From Bacteroides cutis (GTDB taxonomy: Bacteria; Bacteroidota; Bacteroidia; Bacteroidales; Bacteroidaceae): DNA of 64,000 nt. The stretch covers positions 248,001 through 312,000 of the forward strand of contig NZ_OEST01000005.1 in assembly GCF_900241005.1 (NCBI RefSeq). Direction: 5' to 3'. Position 1 is the stretch's first letter; each line of letters begins with the position of its first letter. A program made the position numbers and the translations under genes. Positions 53,805 through 63,599 of this stretch are shown in pieces. The notes under the pieces were generated by a model that did not search any database, had not been told where the DNA came from, and saw nothing but the letters and a program-made list of their open reading frames with translations.

Positions 53805-55088
53805 ATGAAGAAATTTTTTTATTCATTTTTTTGTATTCTTATTCTCCTGCTCGGTTTCGGGTTAGATAATGCAAATGCTCAAGAAGAATTGTCTGTCCCT
53901 CATTCTGAAGATGTAGCTTGGAATAGAATTCCTCAGAAATTGTATGCTACTTGGACTACAACGAACAATCAAGTAGATAAGTTTGGCTGTCCGTCTACTT
54001 CCGGCTTGGTAAAACGGTTGACGCTGACCGGTTGGCGAGGTGAGCGTTGCCGTGGCACGTATGGCGGAAGTCCCTTTATGGAGTAAAGAACATTTAATGA
54101 CATGCGTCCGTTGATGGAGCGTTTGGCAAAGGCCGGACAGCGTGGCATTACGGTTTCTGTGACCCATAAACCCTGGAATGGGCAAACTTATGATTATTTT
54201 GAAAATATGATAACTGAAATCCGTCGGGTAGATGGTTCATGGATATACGATTTTACTTTGTTCGATCGTTGGATAGAATTTATGACATCTTGTGGGGTCG
54301 GTCCTTATATCTATTGTTATTCTGTCATTCCTTGGAATTTGACTTTCCGGTATTATGATCAGGGTACAAACTCCATGGTTGACCGTAAATTCAATGTGAA
54401 TGATTCTGCTTTTGATGATTATTGGGTATCTAAATTAAGTGTATTTGCAGCGCACTTGAAGTCGAAAGGTTGGTTTGACCATACTGTTATCGCGATGGAT
54501 GAGCGTCCAGCTGAAAGTATGAAAGCTGCTTTACGTGTGATACGAAAAGCTGATCCGGACTTCAAGATCTCCTTGGCAGGAACTTATCATGAGGAGTTGG
54601 ATGATGAAATCTATGATTATTGTATTGGATATAACGATAAATATCCTGAAGGTGCGATAGATGCCCGTCGCGCTAAAGGTAAAATAACTACTTTCTATAC
54701 TTGCTGTACGGAGCCTTTCCCTAATACCTTTACTTTCTCACAACCTGTCGAAGCGACTTCTTTTGCTTTGATTGCTGAAGAACGGAACTTAGACGGATAT
54801 TTGCGTTGGGCATACAATAGTTGGGTAAAATCGCCTTTTCAGGATAGCCGTTTTACTGCTTGGGCGGGAGGTGATACTTACATCGTATATCCGGAGAATA
54901 ATTCTTCGGTACGTTTTGAAAAGTTGATTGAAGGTATACAGATGTTTGAGAAAGTACAGTTGTTGAAAGCTGAGGACAAACATAGTCGGAATATACGTAA
55001 CTTACTGCAACCGTTTGCTTATGATCGCATCAATAAAATTGATTTACAGAAAAATATCAATAGACTGAGTGAGTATTTAAATAAATAA
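53805..55088 (+). pseudogene. DUF4091 protein gene broken by internal deletion and frameshift
   Basis: The first part (53805-54086) has a signal peptide and the N-terminal module AWNRIPQKLYATWTTTNNQ up to LTGWRGER, then an out-of-frame tail and a stop. The third part (from 54102) is the catalytic-like region (MRPLMERLAKAGQRGI, HKPWNGQTYDYF, IAMDERPAE) to the normal C-terminus. Between them another frame encodes VARMAEVPLWSKEH, which should run into FNDMRPLMER; this needs one extra base near 54096. The family's middle domain, by my estimate 150-200 residues between GWRGER and VAR, is absent. So there are two lesions: an out-of-frame internal deletion near 54040 and a 1-nt deletion. Confidence 0.75.
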
Positions 55089-55249
55089 GAATACTAAAAA
55101 TGGTAGAGTGATAAGGTGATGATGGGACGCTGCTCTGACAGTACATCTGTATAGTTAGAAAAATAGTCGCATAGTCATGTTATTGCTCTATCACTTTAAA
55201 ATTATCATTTACTTGTTTTTGCCCTGTATCTTTCTTCCTGGATTTTTTG

Positions 55250-55257
55250 TACCTTTG
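55250..55257 (+). promoter_or_regulatory. -7 box upstream of nnr
   Basis: TACCTTTG is a perfect match, 26 bp before the start codon. No clear -33 element. Confidence 0.5.
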
Positions 55258-55283
55258 TTCGTGATTTAATTCAATGACTTGTA

Positions 55284-56798
55284 ATGAAAAAGATTTTTCC
55301 TACTACCAGGATAAAAGGACTGGATACATACACTATAGAAAATGAACCGATTGCTTCTATCGATCTGATGGAGCGTGCTTCTCAGGCATTGGTAAGGAGT
55401 ATTTCTGAACGCTGGAATTCGGATACTCCTTTTATGGTTTTTGCCGGACCGGGGAATAATGGTGGAGATGCATTGGCAGTGTCTCGTCTATTGGCTGAAA
55501 AAGGATATAAACTAGAAGTTTACCTGTTTAATACTAAAGGCTCTTTATCACCGGATTGTGAAATAAACAAGGAACGATTAGTGAATGTTGCGGGAGTAGA
55601 TTTGCATGAAGTGACTTCTCAATTTGTACCTCCGATGTTGACTGAAGAGCATATTGTGATTGATGGTCTGTTTGGTAGTGGGTTGAATAAGGCTTTGAGT
55701 GGTGGTTTTGCTGCTGTGGTAAAATATATTAATGCTTCGTCTGCTAAAGTGATTTCTATTGATATTCCGTCTGGATTGATGGGAGAAGATAATACTTATA
55801 ATGTACAAGCTAATATTATTCGTGCTGATTTGACTTTGAGCTTGCAATTACCGAAATTGTCGTTCCTTTTTGCTGAAAATGAAGCATATGTCGGTGAATG
55901 GGAATTATTGGATATCGGACTGAGTGAGGAGGGCATTAAAGATACGGAGACTGATTTCTATCTGTTGGAAAACGAAGATATGTCAGAACTATTGAAACCT
56001 CGTGATAAATTTGCGCACAAAGGGAACTTCGGTCGTGCTTTATTGATAGCAGGTTCACAGGGTATGGCGGGAGCTTCGGTACTTGCTGCTCGTGCCTGTT
56101 TGCGCTCTGGAGTAGGCTTGTTGACTGTACATGTACCTTTTTGCAATAATTTTATAGTACAGACTTCTGTGCCTGAGGCTATGACAGAACTAGATATCAG
56201 TGAAACTTGTTTCACTTTACCCACAGATACGGATGATTATCAGGCAGTAGGTATCGGTCCGGGTTTGGGAAGATTTATTGAAACCGAATCCGCTCTGTTT
56301 GAACAGATTGATTCTTGTCAAACCCCAATGGTAGTAGATGCTGATGCTTTAAATATTTTGGGAGAACGTCGTAGTTATATCGGACGTTTGCCTAAAGGTA
56401 GTATTCTGACACCACATCCCAAAGAGTTGGAGCGTTTGGTTGGTAAATGTCAAAATTCTTATGAGCGATTGATGAAAGCGCGTGAACTGGCAAAAACAGC
56501 TGGAGTACATATTATCTTGAAAGGTGCCTATTCTGCAGTAATTACCCCTGAAGGAAAATGTTATTTCAATCCAACAGGAAATCCGGGGATGGCAACGGGA
56601 GGTAGTGGTGATGTACTTACCGGAGTAACATTGGCTCTTTTGGCACAAGGCTATAAAACCGAAATAGCCGCCTTGTTGGCTACATACGTGCATGGATTGG
56701 CAGGAGATATTGCCTGTAAAAAGCAGGGAACAATAAGTATGACGGCAGGAGATATCGTTAGTTGTTTGCCGTTGGCATGGAGGATGTTGGAAGAGTAA
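55284..56798 (+). CDS. nnr: Bifunctional NAD(P)H-hydrate epimerase / dehydratase
   Basis: The 504-aa fusion repairs hydrated NAD(P)H. The N-terminal YjeF_N epimerase domain (about 1-215) has VFAGPGNNGGDALAVSRLL and IDIPSGL. The C-terminal ADP-dependent dehydratase (YjeF_C, about 225-500) has HKGNFGRALLIAGSQGMAGA, ILTPHPKELERL and GNPGMATGGSGDVLTG. Its length matches the bacterial fusion form. Confidence 0.95.
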   Translation: MKKIFPTTRIKGLDTYTIENEPIASIDLMERASQALVRSISERWNSDTPFMVFAGPGNNGGDALAVSRLLAEKGYKLEVYLFNTKGSLSPDCEINKERLVNVAGVDLHEVTSQFVPPMLTEEHIVIDGLFGSGLNKALSGGFAAVVKYINASSAKVISIDIPSGLMGEDNTYNVQANIIRADLTLSLQLPKLSFLFAENEAYVGEWELLDIGLSEEGIKDTETDFYLLENEDMSELLKPRDKFAHKGNFGRALLIAGSQGMAGASVLAARACLRSGVGLLTVHVPFCNNFIVQTSVPEAMTELDISETCFTLPTDTDDYQAVGIGPGLGRFIETESALFEQIDSCQTPMVVDADALNILGERRSYIGRLPKGSILTPHPKELERLVGKCQNSYERLMKARELAKTAGVHIILKGAYSAVITPEGKCYFNPTGNPGMATGGSGDVLTGVTLALLAQGYKTEIAALLATYVHGLAGDIACKKQGTISMTAGDIVSCLPLAWRMLEE

Positions 56799-56831
56799 CG
56801 TCCCCCTACACCTTGTCACTTTATAGCTTTT

Positions 56832-57518
56832 TTATTTTCTTGTCGTAATATGGAAGCATCCTTGTTTCAGCTCATATTTGATGTAGCATTTGTCTGCTTT
56901 CTTCAGATCGCGTAAAACTTCAGATAAAACAAGCTTTAGAGTATCTGCACTTACATCTTGTAATGGGCGACCGTCTTCATCTTCTATTTTTTGAAAACGT
57001 TTCCAACTGACATCAAACGTAGTACCATAGGAATGAGCAGAGTTGGCTGATGCATTACCATTACGGCGACGTAGGCGCTTAACGTCATCTTGGGTGCGAA
57101 GGACAGAGGTCACGATGACCTTGTTCGGATTTAAACCTTTGGCAACTAATGAATCGAGAAAATTACTTCCAATGGTATCCAGTAAAGATGCTGCTCCGGG
57201 AATAAGAAAGGGAATAGAGTGGGTCAATGAATCGACTGCATACAGTTCATTTGTCGTGATATGTTTTAGCTTTTCTTTCATTTTCTCTGCTTCTTCGCGT
57301 GAGACGAGTGGACGGATACCGACAACTTTAGCTATATTCAGATGCTTTTCATTCAAATCTCCGAAAGAGCGTCTATAACTGATAACTCCATGGATATTAT
57401 GTGGCTCGTTCAATTTGAGTGACATATCTTTTTTTTTACATCCGGTAAGAGTGGAAGTGAATACGATACCGGCTAATAATATGAAGGAAAGAATGCGGTG
57501 GTTATAATGTATCTTCAT
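56832..57518 (-). CDS. DUF5715 lipoprotein, M15-like peptidase fold
   Basis: The 228-aa protein has a lipobox LTGC near residue 26. The region SVLRTQDDVKRLRRRNGNAS, SAHSYGTTFDVSW and the C-terminal CFHITTRK carry His, Asp and His in the order of zinc ligands in M15 D,D-carboxypeptidases, so a peptidoglycan-related activity is plausible. This is consistent with DUF5715. It is divergent from truA and converges with nnr. Confidence 0.75.
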   Translation of the reverse strand: MKIHYNHRILSFILLAGIVFTSTLTGCKKKDMSLKLNEPHNIHGVISYRRSFGDLNEKHLNIAKVVGIRPLVSREEAEKMKEKLKHITTNELYAVDSLTHSIPFLIPGAASLLDTIGSNFLDSLVAKGLNPNKVIVTSVLRTQDDVKRLRRRNGNASANSAHSYGTTFDVSWKRFQKIEDEDGRPLQDVSADTLKLVLSEVLRDLKKADKCYIKYELKQGCFHITTRK

Positions 57519-57562
57519 TTCTAATTTATGTAGATTAGTGTAATTTGTGGTGAAATCTCTTG

Positions 57563-57570
57563 CAAAGATA
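57563..57570 (-). promoter_or_regulatory. -7 box of the DUF5715 gene
   Basis: TATCTTTG on the - strand is a perfect match, 44 bp before the start codon. Confidence 0.45.
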
Positions 57571-57699
57571 AACTAAACCCTTGAAACTATCAGAATAGAT
57601 TACTGCTTTTTGCGTGGCTTTTCATACCTTTTTGTAAGATGGGTTGTACCTTAGCATAAAAAAACATCAAGCTTATTTTATTCTGCCTTTGGTTTACAC

Positions 57700-57707
57700 T
57701 ATCTTTG
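57700..57707 (+). promoter_or_regulatory. -7 box of truA
   Basis: TATCTTTG is a perfect match. Initiation near 57714 rules out the long N-terminal extension from the TTG at 57644 and supports GTG 57746 as the truA start. Confidence 0.55.
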
Positions 57708-57745
57708 TACCGTTTTTATACTTCAAAAGAAATCAGAAAGAGAAC

Positions 57746-58528
57746 GTGCAACGATATTTCATTTATTTGGCTTATGACGGTACAGCCTATCATGGCTGGC
57801 AAATTCAACCCAATGGGGTGAGTGTACAGGAATGTTTGCTGAAAGCACTTGCAACCTTATTACGTCGTGAAGTAGAAGTTGTAGGGGCTGGACGTACGGA
57901 TGCCGGTGTACATGCTTCTCTGATGATAGCTCATTTTGATAGTGAAGTACCTTTGGATACCACTTTTATGGCCGATAAGCTGAATCGTCTTCTGCCTCCT
58001 GATATTTCTGTTTATCGTTTGCGGCCGGTAGTACCTGAAGCACATGCTCGTTTTGATGCTACATCGCGTATGTATAAGTACTACGTTACGACTTCCAAGA
58101 TACCTTTTGACCGTCAATATCGTTGCCGCCTTTTTCAAGTTCCCGACTTTGAACGTATGAATGAAGCAGCGCAGACATTGTTTGATTACACCGACTTTAC
58201 CAGTTTCAGCAAGCTGCATACGGATGTCAAAACCAATAATTGCAAGATAATGCATGCCGCCTGGACTCAGATTGACGAAGTCACCTGGGTATTTACCATC
58301 CGCGCCGACCGTTTTTTGCGTAATATGGTGCGGGCTATCGTAGGTACTCTGCTCGAAGTAGGTCGTGGTAAACTCACGGTTGAGGACTTTCGCCGTATCA
58401 TTGAACAAAAAGACCGTTGCCGGGCCGGAACTTCTGTTCCCGGAAATGCGTTGTTTTTGGTAGATGTAACCTATCCTGAAGAAATATTTTTAATGAATAA
58501 TGGACAATCATCAACTATCAATTATTAA
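57746..58528 (+). CDS. truA: tRNA pseudouridine synthase A (positions 38-40)
   Basis: The 260-aa protein starts at GTG 57746 ([19 protein letters not shown]); the -7 box at 57700-57707 excludes earlier starts. The catalytic Asp is in [11 protein letters not shown]. Further family motifs are [15 protein letters not shown] and [17 protein letters not shown]. It heads truA-DMT transporter-fRMsr-DUF3256. Confidence 0.95.
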   Translation: MQRYFIYLAYDGTAYHGWQIQPNGVSVQECLLKALATLLRREVEVVGAGRTDAGVHASLMIAHFDSEVPLDTTFMADKLNRLLPPDISVYRLRPVVPEAHARFDATSRMYKYYVTTSKIPFDRQYRCRLFQVPDFERMNEAAQTLFDYTDFTSFSKLHTDVKTNNCKIMHAAWTQIDEVTWVFTIRADRFLRNMVRAIVGTLLEVGRGKLTVEDFRRIIEQKDRCRAGTSVPGNALFLVDVTYPEEIFLMNNGQSSTINY

Positions 58529-58536
58529 TTAATCAA

Positions 58537-59436
58537 ATGTGGTTATTACTTGCTTTTCTCTCAGCGGCGTTGCTGGGGTTCTATGATGCCTTTAAGAAGC
58601 AGTCGCTCCGTGATAATGCTGTGCTTCCCGTTTTATTCCTGAACACAATATTTTCGAGTTTGGTATTTCTTCCGTTCATATTGATTTCTGCTTTTATGCC
58701 TTCGGTCTTAGGAGGTACGATGTTTGATGTTCCTGTTGTGGGATGGGAAGTACATAAATATATTGTTATTAAATCTTTTATCGTACTTTCTTCTTGGATA
58801 TTCGGCTATTTTGGTATGAAACATTTACCACTTACTATTGTCGGCCCGATAAATGCAACACGTCCTGTAATGGTGTTAGTGGGTGCGATGCTGGTTTTCG
58901 GTGAAAGATTGAATTTATATCAATGGATTGGTGTGATGCTTGCCGTATTGTCTTTTTTTATGCTGAGTCGTTCCGGGAAGAAAGAAGGCATTGACTTCAA
59001 GCATAACAAATGGATCTTTTTTATTGTACTTGCCGCAATAACTGGAGCTGTCAGTGGACTATATGATAAATATCTGATGAAACAGTTCAATCCGATGTTG
59101 GTACAATCTTGGTATAATGTATATCAGGTGTTTATCATGTGCCCCATCATTCTTCTGTTATGGTATCCCAAACGGAAAGAGAGCACGTCATTCCGTTGGG
59201 ACTGGACTATCATTTGTATATCTATTTTTCTTTGTGTGGCAGACTTTGCGTATTTCTATGCATTGAGTTATCAAGATTCTATGATTTCTATTATTTCTAT
59301 GGTGCGTCGTGGTAGTGTAGTAGTATCTTTCCTTTTTGGTGCTCTTTTTTTCCGTGAAAAGAATTTAAAAAGTAAAGCCATCGACCTCATTTTGGTGTTG
59401 ATTGGAATGTTCTTCCTATATTTGGGGAATAAATAA
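58537..59436 (+). CDS. EamA/DMT-family transporter
   Basis: The 299-aa inner-membrane protein has about ten hydrophobic segments in two EamA repeats. The first ends near LAVLSFFML and the second starts after a polar stretch (KKEGIDFKHNKW). It contains GPINATRPVMVLVGAMLVFGE, typical of the family. Substrate unknown; relatives export amino acids, sugars or other metabolites. It starts 8 bp after truA. Confidence 0.85.
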   Translation: MWLLLAFLSAALLGFYDAFKKQSLRDNAVLPVLFLNTIFSSLVFLPFILISAFMPSVLGGTMFDVPVVGWEVHKYIVIKSFIVLSSWIFGYFGMKHLPLTIVGPINATRPVMVLVGAMLVFGERLNLYQWIGVMLAVLSFFMLSRSGKKEGIDFKHNKWIFFIVLAAITGAVSGLYDKYLMKQFNPMLVQSWYNVYQVFIMCPIILLLWYPKRKESTSFRWDWTIICISIFLCVADFAYFYALSYQDSMISIISMVRRGSVVVSFLFGALFFREKNLKSKAIDLILVLIGMFFLYLGNK

Positions 59437-59450
59437 AATTTCATATTGTT

Positions 59451-59921
59451 ATGGCAGAGGATTTCTACATCAGTCAGGGCACCAAAGAAGATAAATATCT
59501 TATTCTACTTCCTCAAATAAATGGCTTGCTTACTGGCGAAGAGGATTTAATAGCCAATTTGGCAAATGTGTCGGCTGCACTGAAAGAGACTTTCGGCTTT
59601 TTATGGGTGGGGTTTTATCTTGTGAAGGGAGAAGAGTTGGTTCTTGGTCCTTTTCAAGGACCGATAGCCTGCACGCGCATTCGTAAAGGGCGTGGAGTTT
59701 GTGGAACGGCGTGGGCGAAAGCTGAAACTTTGGTTGTATCTGATGTTGATGCGTTTCCTGGACACATAGCATGTAGCTCGCTGTCCCGGTCAGAAATTGT
59801 AGTTCCACTTGTTGGTCCGGATGGTGAGGTATGGGGTGTTCTTGATGTAGATAGTGAGAAATTGAATAGCTTCAACGAAACAGATGTGCGCTTTCTGGAG
59901 AAATTATGTACTTGGTTGTGA
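59451..59921 (+). CDS. msrC: Free methionine-(R)-sulfoxide reductase (GAF domain)
   Basis: The 156-aa single GAF-domain protein has the three conserved Cys of fRMsr, in IACTRI, GVCGTAWA and GHIACSSLSRSEIVVP, and VWGVLDVDSE near the C-terminus. It reduces free Met-R-sulfoxide. It is 14 bp after the transporter gene. Confidence 0.9.
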   Translation: MAEDFYISQGTKEDKYLILLPQINGLLTGEEDLIANLANVSAALKETFGFLWVGFYLVKGEELVLGPFQGPIACTRIRKGRGVCGTAWAKAETLVVSDVDAFPGHIACSSLSRSEIVVPLVGPDGEVWGVLDVDSEKLNSFNETDVRFLEKLCTWL

Positions 59922-59961
59922 AATTTCAATTTGTAGTTGATAATATGTAATGAATGAAATA

Positions 59962-60606
59962 ATGAAAAAGTCGATAATCTTTTTGTTTTTAACTACTATA
60001 TGGATATGTTCTTTGCAGGCTCAACAGGCGAAGAGTTATTTTATCAATATGCCTGATTCTATGAGTCCACTGCTTACATCCGTCAATCGTGCAGATTGTA
60101 TAGATTTTCTGGAGAGTAAAATGAAAGCGGAAGTAACCAATCGTTTTGGCGGCAAATCAGAGATGACGGAATTGACTCCCGATTATATCCATATGCAGAT
60201 GACCCCTCAGAGTACCTGGCAGATGAAATTACTTGCTGTGAATGATAGTACAAAGATTATATGTACTGTTTCTACAGTTGGTGCTCCAGCTTGTGATAGT
60301 GATGTTCATTTCTATACTACTGATTGGAAAGAGTTACCTACCGGAGCTTATCTGCCCATACTTCCTGTGATGGATGACTTCATAATGGATGCCCCTGATA
60401 CGGTAGATCTTTATGATTATCAGGATGCTCGGCGTCAGGCAGATATGTTGTTGATGAAAGCTGATCTTTCTGCAAAAGATATTACGTTGACTTTTACCTT
60501 TACAACTCCTGATTATATAGAAAAAACAGCGGCAGAAAAACTAAAACCATTTCTCCGCCGTCCTGTGATTTATGTTTGGAAAGAGGGAAAATTTATAGTC
60601 CCATAA
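59962..60606 (+). CDS. DUF3256 family exported protein
   Basis: The 214-aa protein has a signal peptide (ending LQAQQ). It resembles DUF3256 proteins of Bacteroides in NMPDSMSPLLTSVNRADCIDF and the hydrophilic beta-rich remainder. No catalytic motif is recognised. ATG 59950 is an alternative start. It converges with the YitT gene with an 11-bp gap. Confidence 0.75.
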   Translation: MKKSIIFLFLTTIWICSLQAQQAKSYFINMPDSMSPLLTSVNRADCIDFLESKMKAEVTNRFGGKSEMTELTPDYIHMQMTPQSTWQMKLLAVNDSTKIICTVSTVGAPACDSDVHFYTTDWKELPTGAYLPILPVMDDFIMDAPDTVDLYDYQDARRQADMLLMKADLSAKDITLTFTFTTPDYIEKTAAEKLKPFLRRPVIYVWKEGKFIVP

Positions 60607-60617
60607 CCTTCACTCTA

Positions 60618-61523
60618 TCACTTTACTTTAATTCTGTCAAATCCTTCTCCATATACTCCAATGACTGCACTCTGTGATACGAATGCATTGGGATCTATAT
60701 CCTTTATCAATCGGAAAATGATAGTGGATTCCCGTTTCTTGGCGAGGATGAATAACATTTTTATTTCTTTTCCCGTATAAAAACCGGAGGCGTTGATTAC
60801 AGTAGCGCCTCTATGAGGATATACTTGAATGTGTTTGGCAATTTCTTCGTACTTATCACTGATAATGAAAAACTGTACCGATTGGCGGGCACTGTTCACT
60901 ACTTGGTCAAGCACAAAGCTGCAGATATACAGGGTGACGTATCCATATACTACTTTTTCCCAATCCTTCAGCACAAAGTAACTGGATGAGATAATTATCA
61001 GGTCGCAGATTAACATTACTCTGCCCAGTGTAATGTCGCGATACTTATTGATGATTGCTGCAATAATATCCGTTCCTCCAGTACTGCCGTTGTTGGAGAA
61101 TGCGATTCCGATACCACTTCCACAGAAAGATGCACCGATGACACAAGCCATGAAAGGTTGGTCATGTAATAATTGTACGCCTGTGGTCAGTTTTTGGATG
61201 AGTGACAAAAAAAACGTCAGCGTAAATACGGCAAAGATTGTCTTGATGCTGAATTTCCACCCTAAAATTCGGATAGCAAGTAGTAACAACAAGAAGTTGA
61301 TGGTGAAGTAGACGTATTGTACAGGTAGTCCTGTTGCGAAATAGACAATGGAAGCAATACCAGGTACACCGCCTGTAGTAATGTCATTAGGCAGTAAGAA
61401 TACTGTCCATCCGATACCATACATAACCATGCCTACGGCAATCATTAAATAATCTCTCAGTTCACGAAATGTGTTCTGTCGAGAAGGGATTATTACATTC
61501 ATTTGTAGTTTGTTATTAATCAT
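60618..61523 (-). CDS. YitT family membrane protein (DUF161 + DUF2179)
   Basis: The 301-aa protein has five or six membrane segments, including MVMYGIGWTVFLLPNDITTGGVPGIASI (the YitT signature region) and GSGIGIAFSNNGSTGGTDIIAAIINKY. The cytosolic DUF2179 C-terminus has YPHRGATVINASGFYTGKE. Function unknown. A perfect -7 box at 61537-61544 lies so close that ATG 61502 is a possible alternative start. Confidence 0.87.
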   Translation of the reverse strand: MINNKLQMNVIIPSRQNTFRELRDYLMIAVGMVMYGIGWTVFLLPNDITTGGVPGIASIVYFATGLPVQYVYFTINFLLLLLAIRILGWKFSIKTIFAVFTLTFFLSLIQKLTTGVQLLHDQPFMACVIGASFCGSGIGIAFSNNGSTGGTDIIAAIINKYRDITLGRVMLICDLIIISSSYFVLKDWEKVVYGYVTLYICSFVLDQVVNSARQSVQFFIISDKYEEIAKHIQVYPHRGATVINASGFYTGKEIKMLFILAKKRESTIIFRLIKDIDPNAFVSQSAVIGVYGEGFDRIKVK

Positions 61524-61536
61524 TTAAAATCGGCTG

Positions 61537-61544
61537 CAAAGATA
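61537..61544 (-). promoter_or_regulatory. -7 box of the YitT gene
   Basis: TATCTTTG on the - strand is a perfect match, 13 bp before ATG 61523. Confidence 0.45.
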
Positions 61545-61668
61545 AGGTTTTTTTTATCAAGGTATTCTTTGCGAGGCGTTACTTTCTTTGTTTCTTACTT
61601 TTGAAAAAAATAACTACTTATGCAACCAAAGTATTTTTTCTTACGTCTAATAAATAAAAAATAGAAAT

Positions 61669-62049
61669 ATGAAACTGAATAAAATAATGAAATTGAATTA
61701 TTCAATGGATGAAATCCGTATTAAAGTAGAGGAATATATAAAAAATGTGGGTCAGGTAGTTGGTCGTCCTGTGCTTATAACCTATTATGTGATGATTGCT
61801 GAAACTACTCCTAAAAGTGAACGGACAAATATAATGTTTGCCTTAATCGCTATAGTATTTCCTACCAGTATAGATGATGTCTTGGGGCAAATCTTTATGA
61901 TGGGTAAGGGGATTGCAGCTGTCTATGCTTATAGGAAAGTAAAAAAGTATATTACTCCTCAGATAAAAGATAGGGTGGAGGCTAAGTTGGATGAGTGGTT
62001 TCATAATAACGTAACTGAATTGAAACCTGTTTATTGGATCAATGAATAA
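61669..62049 (+). CDS. Small YkvA/DUF1232-like protein
   Basis: The 126-aa protein has one amphipathic-to-hydrophobic stretch NIMFALIAIVFPTSIDDVLGQIFMMGKGIA followed by charged helices. The P-x-S-I-D-D motif before a hydrophobic helix recalls DUF1232/YkvA proteins, but the match is weak. Function unknown. The stop codon is directly followed by the decayed insertion sequence. Confidence 0.55.
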   Translation: MKLNKIMKLNYSMDEIRIKVEEYIKNVGQVVGRPVLITYYVMIAETTPKSERTNIMFALIAIVFPTSIDDVLGQIFMMGKGIAAVYAYRKVKKYITPQIKDRVEAKLDEWFHNNVTELKPVYWINE

Positions 62050-62101
62050 ACCTGAGGGGTAAATTTATAAATTGTAATCTTTGTCTCCAAATTAATTGCT
62101 T

Positions 62102-62442
62102 ATGGAGTTAAATGGTTATCACCTTCTTCTTCCTGAAGGAACTTTGGATTACTTTGATCTTGTTGATGTGAAGGAAAGCGTGAATGAAGTTTTCATATAT
62201 CTTGAGGAGAGGAATCAGATCCCCGAGAAGTATGCTGTTCAAGAAACAGAAAGTAAAGGGTTTTATGAGCCTGTTGTTGTTCAAGACTTTCCTCTTCGTG
62301 GCAAGAAAGTCTTTTTGAACCTCCTTCGTCGTCGTTGGATTTTGAAGAGCAGCAATGGTATATTTCCCGCAACTGGCGTATGGTGGCTGAGGGTACTCGA
62401 CTGACGCAAGACTTTGCGTCCTTTTTAAAAGAACTATATTGA
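62102..62442 (+). pseudogene. ISAon1-type transposase N-region protein, frameshifted
   Basis: From ATG 62102 (MELNGYHLLLPEGTLDYFD) the frame reads GFYEPVVVQDFPLRGKKVF up to RRRW. The match then continues in the -1 frame as DFEEQQWYISRNWRMVAEGTR, through FASFLKELY, to a stop at 62442. One missing base near 62338 explains the shift. This is the small first protein typical of ISAon1-type elements. Confidence 0.7.
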
Positions 62443-63418
62443 TAATTATCCGATCAGTTGCAAGCTATTGGGTACTTTATATGGCGTTGATGGGGATTTA
62501 TTTGAACGTCAATACCGCCCATTTAAGTGATTACCTACACTGGGATCAGCTTTCTCACGCAGAGAACTGGCTCCTGTTTGAGAAGAACCTTGGTGCCTAC
62601 GTCTGCATTGACAAAGTGGCTCTATCCCGTGGAGAATTCTATGCTGTGTTGATTAATAAAGAGGTTCACAGTGGTAAAGGCAGTATTATTGGTATCATTA
62701 AAGGTACGGATGTTTGCACGGTTAACTCTGTCCTGCTTAAACTTTCGCGTCGTCGCCGCTACCAGGTGCGTGAGATAACATTGGATATGCCTCCCAATAT
62801 GGAACAGATTGCTCGGACTTGCTTCCCTGCTGCCAAACGGGTTACGGATCGTTCCATGCACAGAAATTAGTGTATGAAGCGGTTCAGGAGATACGTGTGA
62901 AAGCTCGCTGGGAGGATTTGGACGAAGAGTCCATACAGATAGCTTACGCAAAGGCCTGCGGAAAGATGTATCATGCGCCCGTTTTCGCTAATGGAGATAC
63001 AAGAAAACAGTTACCGGCAAGGAGTATTTATCTGCTTTACAAAAAAGAATCGCTATGGACTCAGTCTCAAAGGATACGGGCCGAGATTCTATTTAAAGAA
63101 TATCCCGATATAAAGAAAGGATATTATATGGCCATGCGGTTAGGATCAATCTATCATCAGTGTAAGTTTAAAGATATGGCTTTGACAAGGCTTGCAAGGT
63201 GGTATGATGAAGTAGACAAATCGGGGTTCCTCACCTTTGGAAGGGTAGCGCGCTCTATACAAACGCACTATCTGAATATAATAAACTTCTTTGAAAGAAG
63301 GGCTACCAATGCAGCAGCAGAATCATTTAATGCTAAAATCAAAGCGTTCAGAGCACAGTTCAGAGGAGTAAGAGATAAAGCATTTTTCTTGTACAGACTC
63401 GCTAAATTATATGCATAA
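62441..63418 (+). pseudogene. ISL3-type DDE transposase, frameshifted at two points
   Basis: The pieces are DNYPISCKLLGTLYGVDGDLFERQYR (frame of 62441), then LSDYLHWDQLSHAENWLLFEKNLG through RVTDR (frame of 62439), then QKLVYEAVQEIRVKARWEDLDEE to the end at 63418. The catalytic-domain ends are typical: CIDKVALSRGE, ITLDMPPNM and RRATNAAAESFNAKIKAFRAQFRGV. Shifts lie near 62507-62523 and near 62848, where one T appears to be missing. The element is therefore inactive. Confidence 0.75.
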
Positions 63419-63480
63419 AAACGAAATCCCTCAGATTCTTACGTTGATCCGGAAAATGATGTAACAGCGTAACAAAAATA

Positions 63481-63510
63481 AGAAATCCTGATAGTAATAT
63501 CAGGATTTCT
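63481..63510 (-). terminator. Terminator of the tRNA operon
   Basis: The perfect 13-bp stem (AGAAATCCTGATA at 63481-63493 with its inverse at 63498-63510) has a GTAA loop. On the - strand it is followed by a T-rich stretch. It lies 7 bp after tRNA-Gly. Confidence 0.85.
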
Positions 63511-63517
63511 CTTAAGA

Positions 63518-63589
63518 GCGGAAGACGGGGCTCAAACCCGCGACCCTCAGCTTGGAAGGCTAATGCTCTATCAACTGAGCTACTTCCGC
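63518..63589 (-). tRNA. tRNA-Gly (anticodon TCC)
   Basis: The 72-nt cloverleaf on the - strand has acceptor GCGGAAG paired with CTTCCGC, D-arm AGCTCAGTTGATAGAGCA, anticodon loop with TCC, and T-arm GGGTTCAAGCCCC. CCA is not encoded. Confidence 0.95.
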
Positions 63590-63599
63590 AGTTTTTTGT

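Larger units (their letters stand above)
62052..63434 (+). mobile_element. Degenerate ISAon1-like (ISL3-type) insertion sequence
   Basis: The element contains two overlapping transposase reading frames, both broken. Short possible terminal inverted repeats are CTGAGGG at 62052-62058 and CCCTCAG at 63428-63434. I see no convincing target duplication. The ends are tentative; the transposase identity is good. Confidence 0.65.

Noticed and set aside
53805..55088. Two separate small genes instead of one broken gene
   Set aside because: The sequence between them encodes, in a third frame, the family segment that joins the two parts, so a single damaged gene explains everything.
55089..55283. Possible small RNA before nnr
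   Set aside because: Only short AGTGATA/TATCACT complementarity is visible; there is no clear promoter-terminator pair for a separate RNA.
57644..57745. N-terminal extension of TruA (34 residues, hydrophobic)
   Set aside because: It contains a perfect promoter -7 box at 57700-57707 and lies outside the family's usual start, so it is leader DNA rather than protein.
62102..63418. Programmed ribosomal frameshifting in the IS transposase
   Set aside because: Several shifts at ordinary sequences, including one requiring a lost base inside a conserved motif (DRFHAQKL expected), fit decay better than programming.
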